Shown one piece after another: positions 1-8,274 of a stretch of 64,000 bases of DNA. Source of the DNA: JAAYTD01 sp964472015 (lineage in GTDB: Bacteria > Bacteroidota > Ignavibacteria > Kapaibacteriales > UBA2268); contig CAYYIP010000001.1 of NCBI GenBank assembly GCA_964472015.1, positions 124,001 to 188,000 on the forward strand, written 5' to 3'. Below the pieces are notes generated by a model. The model searched no databases and had not been told where the DNA came from. It was given only the letters and a program-made list of their open reading frames with translations. The position numbers and the translations under genes are program-made. The number at the start of each line of letters is the position of its first letter. The stretch's first letter is position 1.

Positions 1-89
1 GTCCTCTCTAATCCCGGTTTTATGTTACTACGATTTAAAGAAAAAAGATATTTTAATAAATTTGTACCTTTTATATCTTCAATATACAT
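1..89 (-). CDS. folC: Folylpolyglutamate synthase / dihydrofolate synthase, N-terminal fragment
   Basis: Only the first 29 codons lie in the window; the rest runs off the left edge. Reading the minus strand from the ATG at 89 gives a peptide containing YLFSLNRSNIKPGLER. This matches the FolC/Mur-ligase-type N-terminus (family pattern: Y-L-xx-L-x-R-x-x-I-K-x-G-L-x-R). FolC adds glutamates to folates in the cytoplasm. Upstream in frame there is no other ATG, GTG or TTG before a stop at 114-116, so 89 is the best start. It begins 30 bases after the corA stop, so the two could be co-transcribed. The call rests on a short peptide and would need the left flank to confirm. Confidence 0.72.
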   Translation of the reverse strand, partial: MYIEDIKGTNLLKYLFSLNRSNIKPGLER

Positions 90-119
90 TTTATAATTTA
101 ATTTTATAAAATTTTATTT

Positions 120-1049
120 TTAAAATAACTTACGTTTTCTTAAATATAAAATCCCTAATAAAGCTAATATTAATGAAATTAATATAACAACAAAAAATCC
201 ATAATATGTTTTTTCCATATAATTATACAAATTCATCCCATAAATACTTGCTACTAATGTAGGTATCATAAGTATAACTGTTATAGAAGTTAACTTTTTC
301 ATAATATCATTAACATTATTAGAAATAATAGATGCATATGCATTCATCGTTCCTGATAAAATATCACTATGAACATTTGTTGTTTCTATTGCTTGCTTTA
401 ATTCAATTTCAACATCCTCTAATAAATCAGGATCAAAACTTTCTTCCAGTGATTTTAAATTTTTTAATTTTGAAAGTAATATATTATTTCCTTTTAATGA
501 AGTAATAAAATAAACTAAACATTTTTCTATTTTTAACAAAGTTTGTAAGTCTTCATTTTTAATGGAAAGTTCTAACTCTTTTTCCGCCATTCTAACATTA
601 GTATTTATCTGTTTTAAATATTTTTGAAACCATACAGAACTTGAAAGAAATAACCTTAGCAAAAAGTTCATATTATTATCAATATATATTGATTTTCTTT
701 GAGTATGCAAAATAAAGTCCTGTATGACATCATTCACATGAAAACAAATAGATGCTATAATATCATCTTTTATAACAATGCCCAACGGAACAGTAATAAA
801 TGGTACTGAAGCATCTCGACTTACCGGAATTCTCATAATTATTAAAAGCCATCCATCTTCAATTTCTATACGTGGTCTTTCATCATCGTCTTGTATATCG
901 TAAAAGAAATCAGAAGGAACTTTAAGTTCATTTAATATATAATCTACTTCTTCTTGCAAAGGAGATGTTATATTAATCCAACATTTTTCTTGCCAGTTTT
1001 CAAGAACAGTTAAACCACTATTTTCACTATTCTTCAAGTAACTTATCAT
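120..1049 (-). CDS. corA: CorA-family magnesium/divalent cation channel
   Basis: A 309-residue protein with the CorA architecture: a soluble alpha/beta N-terminal domain, a long helical region (about 130-255) and two C-terminal membrane helices. The hallmark YGMN sits at the end of the first membrane helix (about residues 270-273), and a basic tail RKRK ends the protein. CorA forms pentameric inner-membrane Mg2+ channels. The extracellular loop after GMN does not carry the classic MPEL sequence, as in many divergent CorA proteins, so the metal preference is uncertain. Start choice: an ATG lies at 1061, but its own codons spell GGAGGA at 1059-1054, just upstream of a second ATG at 1049. I therefore prefer 1049; starting at 1061 would add four residues (MEEA). 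Confidence 0.9.
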   Translation of the reverse strand: MISYLKNSENSGLTVLENWQEKCWINITSPLQEEVDYILNELKVPSDFFYDIQDDDERPRIEIEDGWLLIIMRIPVSRDASVPFITVPLGIVIKDDIIASICFHVNDVIQDFILHTQRKSIYIDNNMNFLLRLFLSSSVWFQKYLKQINTNVRMAEKELELSIKNEDLQTLLKIEKCLVYFITSLKGNNILLSKLKNLKSLEESFDPDLLEDVEIELKQAIETTNVHSDILSGTMNAYASIISNNVNDIMKKLTSITVILMIPTLVASIYGMNLYNYMEKTYYGFFVVILISLILALLGILYLRKRKLF

Positions 1050-1053
1050 TGCT

Positions 1054-1059
1054 TCCTCC
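1054..1059 (-). promoter_or_regulatory. Shine-Dalgarno site deciding the corA start
   Basis: GGAGGA on the minus strand, four bases before the ATG at 1049. It lies inside the alternative ORF beginning at 1061. Most neighbours show no such site, so this favours the inner ATG. Confidence 0.55.
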
Positions 1060-1211
1060 ATTAAATTATTTGTTTTTAAACTAATTTTTATACATTAAAA
1101 TTAAATTTTATTACTATTAAAATTTTGACATAAATTATTTATTTAGATATTTGCACTATATCACTATATTATAATTATAAACAAAAAAAATAAAATTATA
1201 ATAATATTAAT

Positions 1212-2675
1212 TTATCTAACTTTCTCTAAAGCCCAGTTAAATATTTCTATATATTTATTAGCACTATTAGAAGCTGAGAAATCTGCTTCCATAGCATTTA
1301 TCCTTGCTGTATTCATAAGTTCTGTACTTTTATATAACTGTAACGCACGTTCCAAAGCATATGCAAAATCATCTGCATTATAATTCCAAAATACAATTCC
1401 TGTACCTTTTTTTGTATCAGGTATAAATTCATTAACTGTATCAACTAATCCTCCTGTTGCTCTAACAATTGGAAGTGTTCCATATCTCATTGCATACATC
1501 TGTGTTAATCCACAAGGTTCAAATCTCGAAGGTATTAATAAAAAATCACTCGCTGCATAAATTCTATGAGACAATTGTTCATTATATTCTATATATACAA
1601 TTGATAAATTAGGATATTTATATTTTATATAATTAAAATAATTTTGATATTTAATTTCACCAGTTCCTATAATGACAAATCTCATCCTTTCATTCCATAA
1701 AAAATCTTCTAATTTGTTAATAATTAAATCAATCCCTTTTTGCTCTGTTAACCTTGATACCATACCAAATAAAGGGATATCTAAATTATCTTTAATTCCA
1801 TTATCTATCAATAATTTATATTTTATTTCTTTTTTCTTTTCAAGAGTATTTTTTGAATAATTTGGACTAATTAATTTATCAACCTCAGGTGACCAATTAT
1901 TATAATCTACTCCATTTAATACACCTATTAAATCAACCGATCTATTATTTAAAACATTATGTAACCCCTCACCATAATAAGCAGTTCTTATTTCTTTTGC
2001 ATATGTAGGACTAACTGTAGTGATCTTATCTGCAAACTTTATTCCTACTTGCATATAATTTGTTTTACCATAATATTCAAACCAAGAACCTGGATAAAAA
2101 TTTTTCATCCCAAAAGAAGAAAATTCCATCGTATCCTCTGGCTCATAAATACCTTGATATTTTAAATTATGTATGGTAAAAACACCAGCTGTTTTAGAAA
2201 ATAAATTATCCTGTCTATAATGCGTTTTTAAAAACGGCATAGTAAAAGCTGTATGATAATCATTTGCATACAATATATCTGGTTTAAAATTTAAAGCCTT
2301 AGAAGTTTCAAATATAGCTCTTGAAAAAAATATAAATCTACGAGCATTATCAGAATATTCTTTTTCATCGCCATATATACCATCACGTGCAAAGTAAGAA
2401 TTGTTTTCAATCAAATAAGTTTCAACATCTGTATTAGGTAAATAACCACGCCATAAAGTTGCATATTCCGTCCAATAACCCATCGGAACTATTAAAGTTA
2501 AAAAAGTAGGTTTAAAATTATATTTATTTATATCTATACAATTATATTTTGGAATTACGATAATAGGACGATGCCCACTTTTAGCCCATTCTGTACAAAG
2601 TGATGCAACAACATCAGCTAACCCCCCAGTTTTAGCAAAAGGTATTACCTCTGCCGTGCCAACTAAAATATTCAT
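1212..2675 (-). CDS. glgA: Glycogen (starch) synthase, GT5
   Basis: A 487-residue glycosyltransferase that transfers glucose from ADP- or UDP-glucose to the growing end of alpha-1,4-glucan in the cytoplasm. The KTGGL substrate-binding motif is at residues 15-19, inside the typical N-terminal GlgA start. The GT-B C-terminal domain carries the SRFEPCGL and ATGGLVDTV motifs (about 380-410), which hold the catalytic Glu and the nucleotide-binding loop. The length fits the family (about 475-490). No other glycogen gene (glgB, glgC, glgP) is adjacent. It is divergent from the PAP2 gene across a 376-base AT-rich gap. Confidence 0.95.
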   Translation of the reverse strand: MNILVGTAEVIPFAKTGGLADVVASLCTEWAKSGHRPIIVIPKYNCIDINKYNFKPTFLTLIVPMGYWTEYATLWRGYLPNTDVETYLIENNSYFARDGIYGDEKEYSDNARRFIFFSRAIFETSKALNFKPDILYANDYHTAFTMPFLKTHYRQDNLFSKTAGVFTIHNLKYQGIYEPEDTMEFSSFGMKNFYPGSWFEYYGKTNYMQVGIKFADKITTVSPTYAKEIRTAYYGEGLHNVLNNRSVDLIGVLNGVDYNNWSPEVDKLISPNYSKNTLEKKKEIKYKLLIDNGIKDNLDIPLFGMVSRLTEQKGIDLIINKLEDFLWNERMRFVIIGTGEIKYQNYFNYIKYKYPNLSIVYIEYNEQLSHRIYAASDFLLIPSRFEPCGLTQMYAMRYGTLPIVRATGGLVDTVNEFIPDTKKGTGIVFWNYNADDFAYALERALQLYKSTELMNTARINAMEADFSASNSANKYIEIFNWALEKVR

Positions 2676-3051
2676 AATATTGTACTTATATCTTTTAACT
2701 AATGATAAATTAAAAAAGTTATTAATATAATAACTTTTGCAATTTGCAATATACGAAATTTATAGCAGATTTTTATTATAAAATAAATAAACAATACATA
2801 TTATTAATCAACTAAAAAAGAAAATTTTTATAATAATTTATAATAATAAGTACCTTAATTAAATAATAAAATTAAATAGAAATATTATTTAATTTAAATT
2901 AAAGAACTATATATAAAATTTATAATTAATTTATTATATTTGAAAATATTATAAATTTCATTTATAAATAAATTATTACTCTATTAATTTTTTTAATATT
3001 TTATATTTATTCAATAATTCAATATCTAATATTCAATTAAAATAAATTATT
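2676..3051. other. Divergent intergenic region between glgA and the PAP2 gene
   Basis: This 376-base gap is extremely AT-rich and holds no ORF with a recognisable product, and no RNA gene that I can see. It must contain the promoters for both flanking genes, but I found no convincing Bacteroidota-type TTTG / TAnnTTTG pair. The one structured element is the inverted repeat at 2714-2738. Confidence 0.6.
2714..2738. repeat. Inverted repeat upstream of glgA, possible operator
   Basis: Perfect 11-base arms (AAAAGTTATTA / TAATAACTTTT) around a 3-base centre, 39-63 bases upstream of the glgA ATG. The position would suit an operator or a leader hairpin. The low sequence complexity means chance is also possible. 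Confidence 0.35.
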
Positions 3052-3681
3052 ATGTATAAAAAACTTATATTTCCATTATTATTTTTAATATCATTTACAA
3101 ATATAAATTTTGAAACTTTTTCACAAAATATAGATATTGATATATTAAAAAAAATAAATATTGAACGTAATAAAAAATTAGATAATACATTTAATTTTTT
3201 TTCTAATTCAGTTTATATACTTAGCCCATCTATCCCTATTGGTCTTTTTTTAGGTGGCTATATACTAGAAGAAGATTCATTATTACAATCTGGATTTAAT
3301 ATGGGTGTTAGTATATTTAGTGTTGCAGCTACATCTCTATTATTAAAAAATATAACTAAGAAACAACGTCCTTATAATAAATATAGTACTATAGATAATG
3401 TAATTATAGAAAAAAATTATTCTATGCCATCATCGCATACTGCAATAGCTTTTTCAACAGCAACATACATAAGTCTATGCTATCCAAAATGGTATATAAT
3501 TATACCTTCATATCTATGGGCAACAACAGTTGCTTACTCACGTTTACATTTAGGGGTACATTATCCAAGTGATGTACTAGTTGGTGCAATAATAGGAAGT
3601 GGAATTTCATATTTATCTTATCGAATACAAAAGTATATAAATGAAAAAAAAACAGTTGAATTAATTAAATTACAAAATTAA
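3052..3681 (+). CDS. PAP2-superfamily membrane phosphatase
   Basis: A 209-residue protein with an N-terminal signal/anchor (about 1-24) and several membrane helices. All three PAP2 catalytic signatures are visible: K-x6-RP (KNITKKQRP), PSSH (MPSSHTA) and SR-x5-H-x3-D (SRLHLGVHYPSD). These proteins remove phosphate from lipid phosphates or pyrophosphates on the outer face of the membrane; undecaprenyl-pyrophosphate, lipid A and phosphatidate are typical substrates and cannot be told apart here. The stop is 4 bases before the start of the K+/H+ antiporter, so the two are almost certainly co-transcribed. Confidence 0.88.
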   Translation: MYKKLIFPLLFLISFTNINFETFSQNIDIDILKKINIERNKKLDNTFNFFSNSVYILSPSIPIGLFLGGYILEEDSLLQSGFNMGVSIFSVAATSLLLKNITKKQRPYNKYSTIDNVIIEKNYSMPSSHTAIAFSTATYISLCYPKWYIIIPSYLWATTVAYSRLHLGVHYPSDVLVGAIIGSGISYLSYRIQKYINEKKTVELIKLQN

Positions 3682-3685
3682 ATTT

Positions 3686-5263
3686 ATGGAAATGGGATTA
3701 GAGAATATTTTACTTTTTGGTTCTATATTATTAATAATAAGTATCTTTACATCCAAAACATCATTTAGAACAGGCATCCCTACACTCTTAATATTTTTAT
3801 TTGTTGGTATCTTAGCAGGTGAAGAAGGAATAGGAAAAATAAAATTCAATAATTTTGAAATAGCACAAGTTATAGCTAATATTGCCTTTATATTTATTTT
3901 ATTTTCTGGTGGTTTAGATACTAATAAAAAAGATATAAAACCTATATTAGCACACGGAATAATATTATCTATATTTGGTGTATTAATAACCGCCGCTGTT
4001 TTAGGAACATTTATCTACTATATTTCAGATTTCTCAATATTAGAATCATTTTTACTTTCATCCATAGTTTCATCTACAGACGCTGCATCAGTATTTTCTA
4101 TATTCCGTTCCCGTGGTTTAGGTGTTCCCAACAAGATTCAAGCAACATTAGAATTAGAAAGTGGTAGTAATGACCCAACTGCCTATTTACTAACAATAAC
4201 ATTTTTAAACGCTTTAATAATTCCAGATTTATCTATCTTAGATGCAATTATATTTTTTATTAAATCATTATTATTAGGTATTTTATGTGGTATAATATTT
4301 GGTTATTTAACAGTTTATATAATAAATAAAATTAATTTAAGTATAGATGGATTATATATAGTATTAACAATAGCGCTAGGATTCTTAACATTTGCTGCTA
4401 CACATTATATTTCAGGAAATGGATTCTTAGCTGTATATATATCTGCCTTAATACTAGGTAATAAAAATTTCGTACATAAACGTAGTATTATCAAAAGTTA
4501 TGATGGTATAACTTGGTTAATGCAAATAATAATGTTCTTAATTTTAGGTCTATTTGTTACTCCTTCAAGCCTATTTCCAATAATATATATAGGATTAACA
4601 ATATCAATATTTATGATATTAGTTGCGCGTCCTATTGCAGTATTTTTATGCTTAACACCTTTAAGAGTAAAGGTACGTGAACAACTTTTAATTTCATGGG
4701 TTGGATTACGTGGAGCTGTACCTATTATTTTTGCAATATATCCATTAGTAACCGGTATCCCACATGCATCAACAATTTTTAATATTGTATTTTGTATATC
4801 AGTTACTTCTCTTTTAGTACAAGGTATGACAATTCCTCAAGTTACAAAACTTTTAAAATTAGCAATCCCAGAAGAAAAAAAACAAAATATAGACCTCGAT
4901 AAATATGAAAGTTCATTAAGCCAAATGGCTGAAGTACTAATAACTGAAGATTGTAGATGTGTAGGAAAATCTATTGTACAATTAGAACTCCCAAAAGAAT
5001 TATTAATTATTATGATAAATAGAGGTGAAAATAATATAACGCCAAATGGTGCTACTATAATACAACCACTAGATAGATTACTTGTAACTTCTGATAAACC
5101 AAAAATAATGCATGATTTAAAAGATATATTTGGAGTTCAAGATTTAGATAAAAAAACACAAATACAACAAAAAAGGTTACAAAATAAAAATAAATTGAAA
5201 CAAATAATAAAAAAAAATAAAATTATACCATCAAATATAATAAATAATAAAAATAAAGAATAA
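3686..5263 (+). CDS. cvrA: Potassium/proton antiporter, CvrA/NhaP2 type (CPA1) with TrkA-C domain
   Basis: A 525-residue inner-membrane antiporter. Residues 1-390 contain about a dozen membrane helices. TDAASVFS (131-138) and SGSNDP (159-164) carry the conserved ion-binding acidic residues of CPA1 exchangers. Residues about 400-480 form a soluble TrkA-C-like regulatory domain (from 'LITEDCRCVGKSI' to 'LVTSDKPKIMHDLKDIFG'). The tail after 490 is a Lys/Asn-rich stretch with no recognisable domain, probably AT-drift sequence. It likely exports K+ or Na+ in exchange for H+ and controls cell volume and pH. Two close ATGs (3686 and 3692) are equally possible starts. Confidence 0.88.
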   Translation: MEMGLENILLFGSILLIISIFTSKTSFRTGIPTLLIFLFVGILAGEEGIGKIKFNNFEIAQVIANIAFIFILFSGGLDTNKKDIKPILAHGIILSIFGVLITAAVLGTFIYYISDFSILESFLLSSIVSSTDAASVFSIFRSRGLGVPNKIQATLELESGSNDPTAYLLTITFLNALIIPDLSILDAIIFFIKSLLLGILCGIIFGYLTVYIINKINLSIDGLYIVLTIALGFLTFAATHYISGNGFLAVYISALILGNKNFVHKRSIIKSYDGITWLMQIIMFLILGLFVTPSSLFPIIYIGLTISIFMILVARPIAVFLCLTPLRVKVREQLLISWVGLRGAVPIIFAIYPLVTGIPHASTIFNIVFCISVTSLLVQGMTIPQVTKLLKLAIPEEKKQNIDLDKYESSLSQMAEVLITEDCRCVGKSIVQLELPKELLIIMINRGENNITPNGATIIQPLDRLLVTSDKPKIMHDLKDIFGVQDLDKKTQIQQKRLQNKNKLKQIIKKNKIIPSNIINNKNKE

Positions 5264-5453
5264 AATATTTTATTAAAATAAATGATAAATTAAAATTAAA
5301 ATTTGTAATTTTGTTAAAAATTAATTTATTTTGATTAGAAAAATTAAATAATTTTACAACTAAACTAAAATAATAAATTAAAAATTTATAATCAATAGAA
5401 TAACTATAATCTATAATAAATATAAATATAAATATATACTATATCTTAATTAT

Positions 5454-6353
5454 ATGAAACAATTCTTATTTATAATATTATTTATTTTACAACTATTTTT
5501 TCATAATAATACTATATACGCAATGAATGATACAATACTTCTAAAATCTGAGTCTGATCTCAAAGGAGATATTATATCATTTAAAGACAATGTATATTCA
5601 GCACGTAACTTAGATGGTAAAATAGAAAATAAGAACTTTTTATCAAGTAATGAATATAAAATAATAAATGATACAATTCTGATAGGTACAAGCAAATCCC
5701 CTGGTACAATTACTAATTATTTTTATAATTCTTTTAATAAGTTATCTGAAATAATAACTAATTCTACAAGTGATGGCTCTATTAAAGAAAAACATATCAT
5801 ATATTATGATACTTCTAATAAATATCCAAAATTAAAATTAAAATATAATTCAAATAAAAAATTACAAGATAGTATAATTATAACATTTAATAAAGATAAA
5901 AAAGAATTACAAGAAACATCATATTCAACAAAAAATGGCAATGTTCTATATACAATAGTAAAACGTTTTAATGATAATGGGCAGATAGATAAAAAAGTAA
6001 GAACAACAAACGAATCTAACATACGTTTTTTATATAAATATGATAGTATAAATAAAAAAATAATTGATGAACAATGGTTTTTAAATAATAAACTAGTTCA
6101 AAAAATAAAATATATATATAATGATAAAGCAAAAATTATAAAACAAATAGAATATGATGAAGAAAAAATTCGACATCAATTAGAATATACTTATGACCCA
6201 ATTTATGGAGTATTATTAGAAATAATTAGCAAAGAACATATAACAAAATATGAATATAATTTTGATAATAATGGAAATTGGATAGTTCGATATGAATTTT
6301 ATGATGGGTTCCCGGTAAAAATAACAGAAAGAAAAATAGAATATAAAAAATAA
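5454..6353 (+). CDS. Secreted protein of unknown function with YD/RHS-like repeats
   Basis: A 299-residue protein with a clear signal peptide (about 1-23, ending HNNTIYA). The mature part is a run of short beta-strand segments of the kind [IV]xYxYDxxxK[IL], for example 'FLYKYDSINKKIID', 'IKYIYNDKAKIIKQIEYDEE' and 'LEYTYDPIYGVLLEI'. These resemble the antiparallel YD-type hairpins of RHS-like or MORN-like proteins found in Bacteroidota secreted proteins. No catalytic motif is visible. It stands alone, with 190 bases before and 161 bases after it. Function unknown; envelope or periplasmic location is inferred only from the signal peptide. Confidence 0.7.
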   Translation: MKQFLFIILFILQLFFHNNTIYAMNDTILLKSESDLKGDIISFKDNVYSARNLDGKIENKNFLSSNEYKIINDTILIGTSKSPGTITNYFYNSFNKLSEIITNSTSDGSIKEKHIIYYDTSNKYPKLKLKYNSNKKLQDSIIITFNKDKKELQETSYSTKNGNVLYTIVKRFNDNGQIDKKVRTTNESNIRFLYKYDSINKKIIDEQWFLNNKLVQKIKYIYNDKAKIIKQIEYDEEKIRHQLEYTYDPIYGVLLEIISKEHITKYEYNFDNNGNWIVRYEFYDGFPVKITERKIEYKK

Positions 6354-6514
6354 ATTTATTATTTTGTTTTATAATATAAAATTACTATTTTTGAATAAAA
6401 TAAATTGTATAATTGTATATATACATATATTAGATATATCTATATTATATTATATTATATATTTATTATATTTAATTTATAAAAAATATAACATATATAA
6501 GATACATATATATA

Positions 6515-7309
6515 ATGGAATTAAATAAATTATTAACAACTTTACAAACTTTTTTCCCTTTTGAAACAGCAATAGCTAATGATAGAATAGGATTACAAAT
6601 AGAAGGCAGCAAAGAAGTAAAAAACGTATTAATAACATTTGAATTAACAGAAGAAGTATTAAAAGAATGTGAAAATCTATTATGTGATACAATAATAACA
6701 TTCCATCCTCTAATATGGCATCCCATAACAAATATTCTCCAATCTGAACGAGTTGGACATATACTTTCACAATTAATAAAAAACAATATTAATTTAATTT
6801 CATTACACACTACTTTTGACTCTCATAAACAAGGTACAAGTTATTTATTAGGTAAAGCCTTATCTTTAGAAATTAAAGAATTCTTAATCCCTGATACTAA
6901 TAATCCAGAATATGGTATGGGAGTAATTTGTGAAGTTACACCATATATAAATGATATTGATCTAATAAAACAAATATATAAAGTATGTAAAACACCAATC
7001 AAATATACGCTTGGTAATACAAACAAAATAAAACGCATAGCAATAGTTGGAGGTTCAGGAATGTCTTTTATAGATAATGTAAAACAAAAACAATGTGATG
7101 CCTTTATAACCGCTGATATTACCTATCATATGTTCCACGCAGAAAAAAATAGATTATTATTAATAGATGCAGGACATTATGAAACTGAACAATTTGTAAC
7201 AGGTGGAATTAGTAAAATTTTAAACGATTATTTCAAAGAAAACAATATTAAATATAATATATCAAAAATAATAACAAATCCTATTAAATATTATCCTGAT
7301 TATATTTAA
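6515..7309 (+). CDS. NIF3-family dinuclear-metal hexameric protein
   Basis: A 264-residue member of the NIF3/YbgI family, often annotated as GTP cyclohydrolase I type 2; the biochemical role is unsettled. Metal-ligand motifs: 'TFHPLIWHP' (H64), 'LHTTFDSH' (D102) and the C-terminal 'DAGHYETE' (His and Glu). The usual bacterial HH pair is FH here. The eukaryotic NIF3L1 branch has YHP at this place and a comparable HTxxD-xxxQG stretch, so this is a known kind of variation. The next gene is a C4 zinc-ribbon protein, a pairing commonly seen for NIF3 genes in bacteria. Confidence 0.9.
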   Translation: MELNKLLTTLQTFFPFETAIANDRIGLQIEGSKEVKNVLITFELTEEVLKECENLLCDTIITFHPLIWHPITNILQSERVGHILSQLIKNNINLISLHTTFDSHKQGTSYLLGKALSLEIKEFLIPDTNNPEYGMGVICEVTPYINDIDLIKQIYKVCKTPIKYTLGNTNKIKRIAIVGGSGMSFIDNVKQKQCDAFITADITYHMFHAEKNRLLLIDAGHYETEQFVTGGISKILNDYFKENNIKYNISKIITNPIKYYPDYI

Positions 7310-7415
7310 TCTTATAATGTATTTATTATTTATATTCAAACATAAAAACAATATAGAATATATTAATAAATTGATAATTTATTCATTGATAACTAATTGA
7401 CTTTAATCAAAAAAT

Positions 7416-8156
7416 ATGGAACCAGTAATATTATCTATAGCAAAAATAGCTTTAGTAGACAAACTCCTCTTTGAATATCAAGAAGATATGGGAGATTTAC
7501 CAAAATTAATAAATCAAAAAGAAACAACTATTCACGATGCTAAAAATAAAGTAAAAGAAACAGAAAAAATCCTTGAAGAAATACAAGAATTTATAAAAAT
7601 ATCAAAAGAAACTTTAACTAATTTAAAAGAAAAAGAAGATAAACTAACCCAACAACAATTCCTAGTAAGAAATAATAAAGAATTTGATGCCATATCTACT
7701 CAAATTTCTTCATTGAAATCTTCACATTCCACACTTTCTGTAAAATTGCGATCCGAAGGTCTTAAAGAAGAAAATCTTATGAAATTATTAGAAGACCAAA
7801 AACAAAATGTACTAGATATAGAAGAAGAACTAGTTATATTAAATGAACAATATAAAGAAATTATAAAGTCCCAAGGCGCTGAATTTGAAAGATACACAAA
7901 AATAAGAAACATATTAAAAGAACAAATCCCAGAAAATTTATATGCAACATATGCAAGAATACAACAACACATAGTAGATGCAGCAGTAGGCATAAATAAA
8001 GAATCTTGTATGGGATGTTATCGTACTATACCAAAACAAATATTAGTAGAAATGCGTAATCAATCAGAAAGAATTTTTGTTTGCGAAAATTGCGGAAGAA
8101 TATTAATTCCTGATTGGGTAGAAATAAATGAAGAAGAAATAGAAAAAAATTACTAA
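7416..8156 (+). CDS. Coiled-coil protein with C-terminal C4 zinc ribbon
   Basis: A 246-residue protein: residues about 25-160 form a long, charged antiparallel coiled coil, followed by a zinc ribbon with two CxxC pairs (CMGC and CENC) near the C-terminus. This is the DUF164/zf-RING_7 architecture (HP0958/CdsZ-like), an accessory protein implicated in nucleic-acid binding and, in Helicobacter, in RpoN and flagellar mRNA handling. Here it follows the NIF3 gene by 106 bases and ends just before the palindromic terminator at 8192-8239. No flagellar genes are in the window, so a general RNA- or protein-binding role is more likely. Confidence 0.85.
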   Translation: MEPVILSIAKIALVDKLLFEYQEDMGDLPKLINQKETTIHDAKNKVKETEKILEEIQEFIKISKETLTNLKEKEDKLTQQQFLVRNNKEFDAISTQISSLKSSHSTLSVKLRSEGLKEENLMKLLEDQKQNVLDIEEELVILNEQYKEIIKSQGAEFERYTKIRNILKEQIPENLYATYARIQQHIVDAAVGINKESCMGCYRTIPKQILVEMRNQSERIFVCENCGRILIPDWVEINEEEIEKNY

Positions 8157-8191
8157 ATTATAAATATTTATTTTAGTTATTAAAATAAAGT

Positions 8192-8239
8192 ATTAAGAAG
8201 AGCAAATATAATTTATAAATTATATTTGCTCTTCTTAAT
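8192..8239. terminator. Bidirectional terminator palindrome
   Basis: A perfect 24-base-arm palindrome (arms start ATTAAGAAGAGC and end GCTCTTCTTAAT) lies between the convergent zinc-ribbon and patatin genes. It would fold into a long hairpin from either strand, with T-rich sequence following. It probably ends transcription from both sides. Confidence 0.8.
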
Positions 8240-8274
8240 GTTTTATTAAATTTATTTATAACAATAATAAAAAA

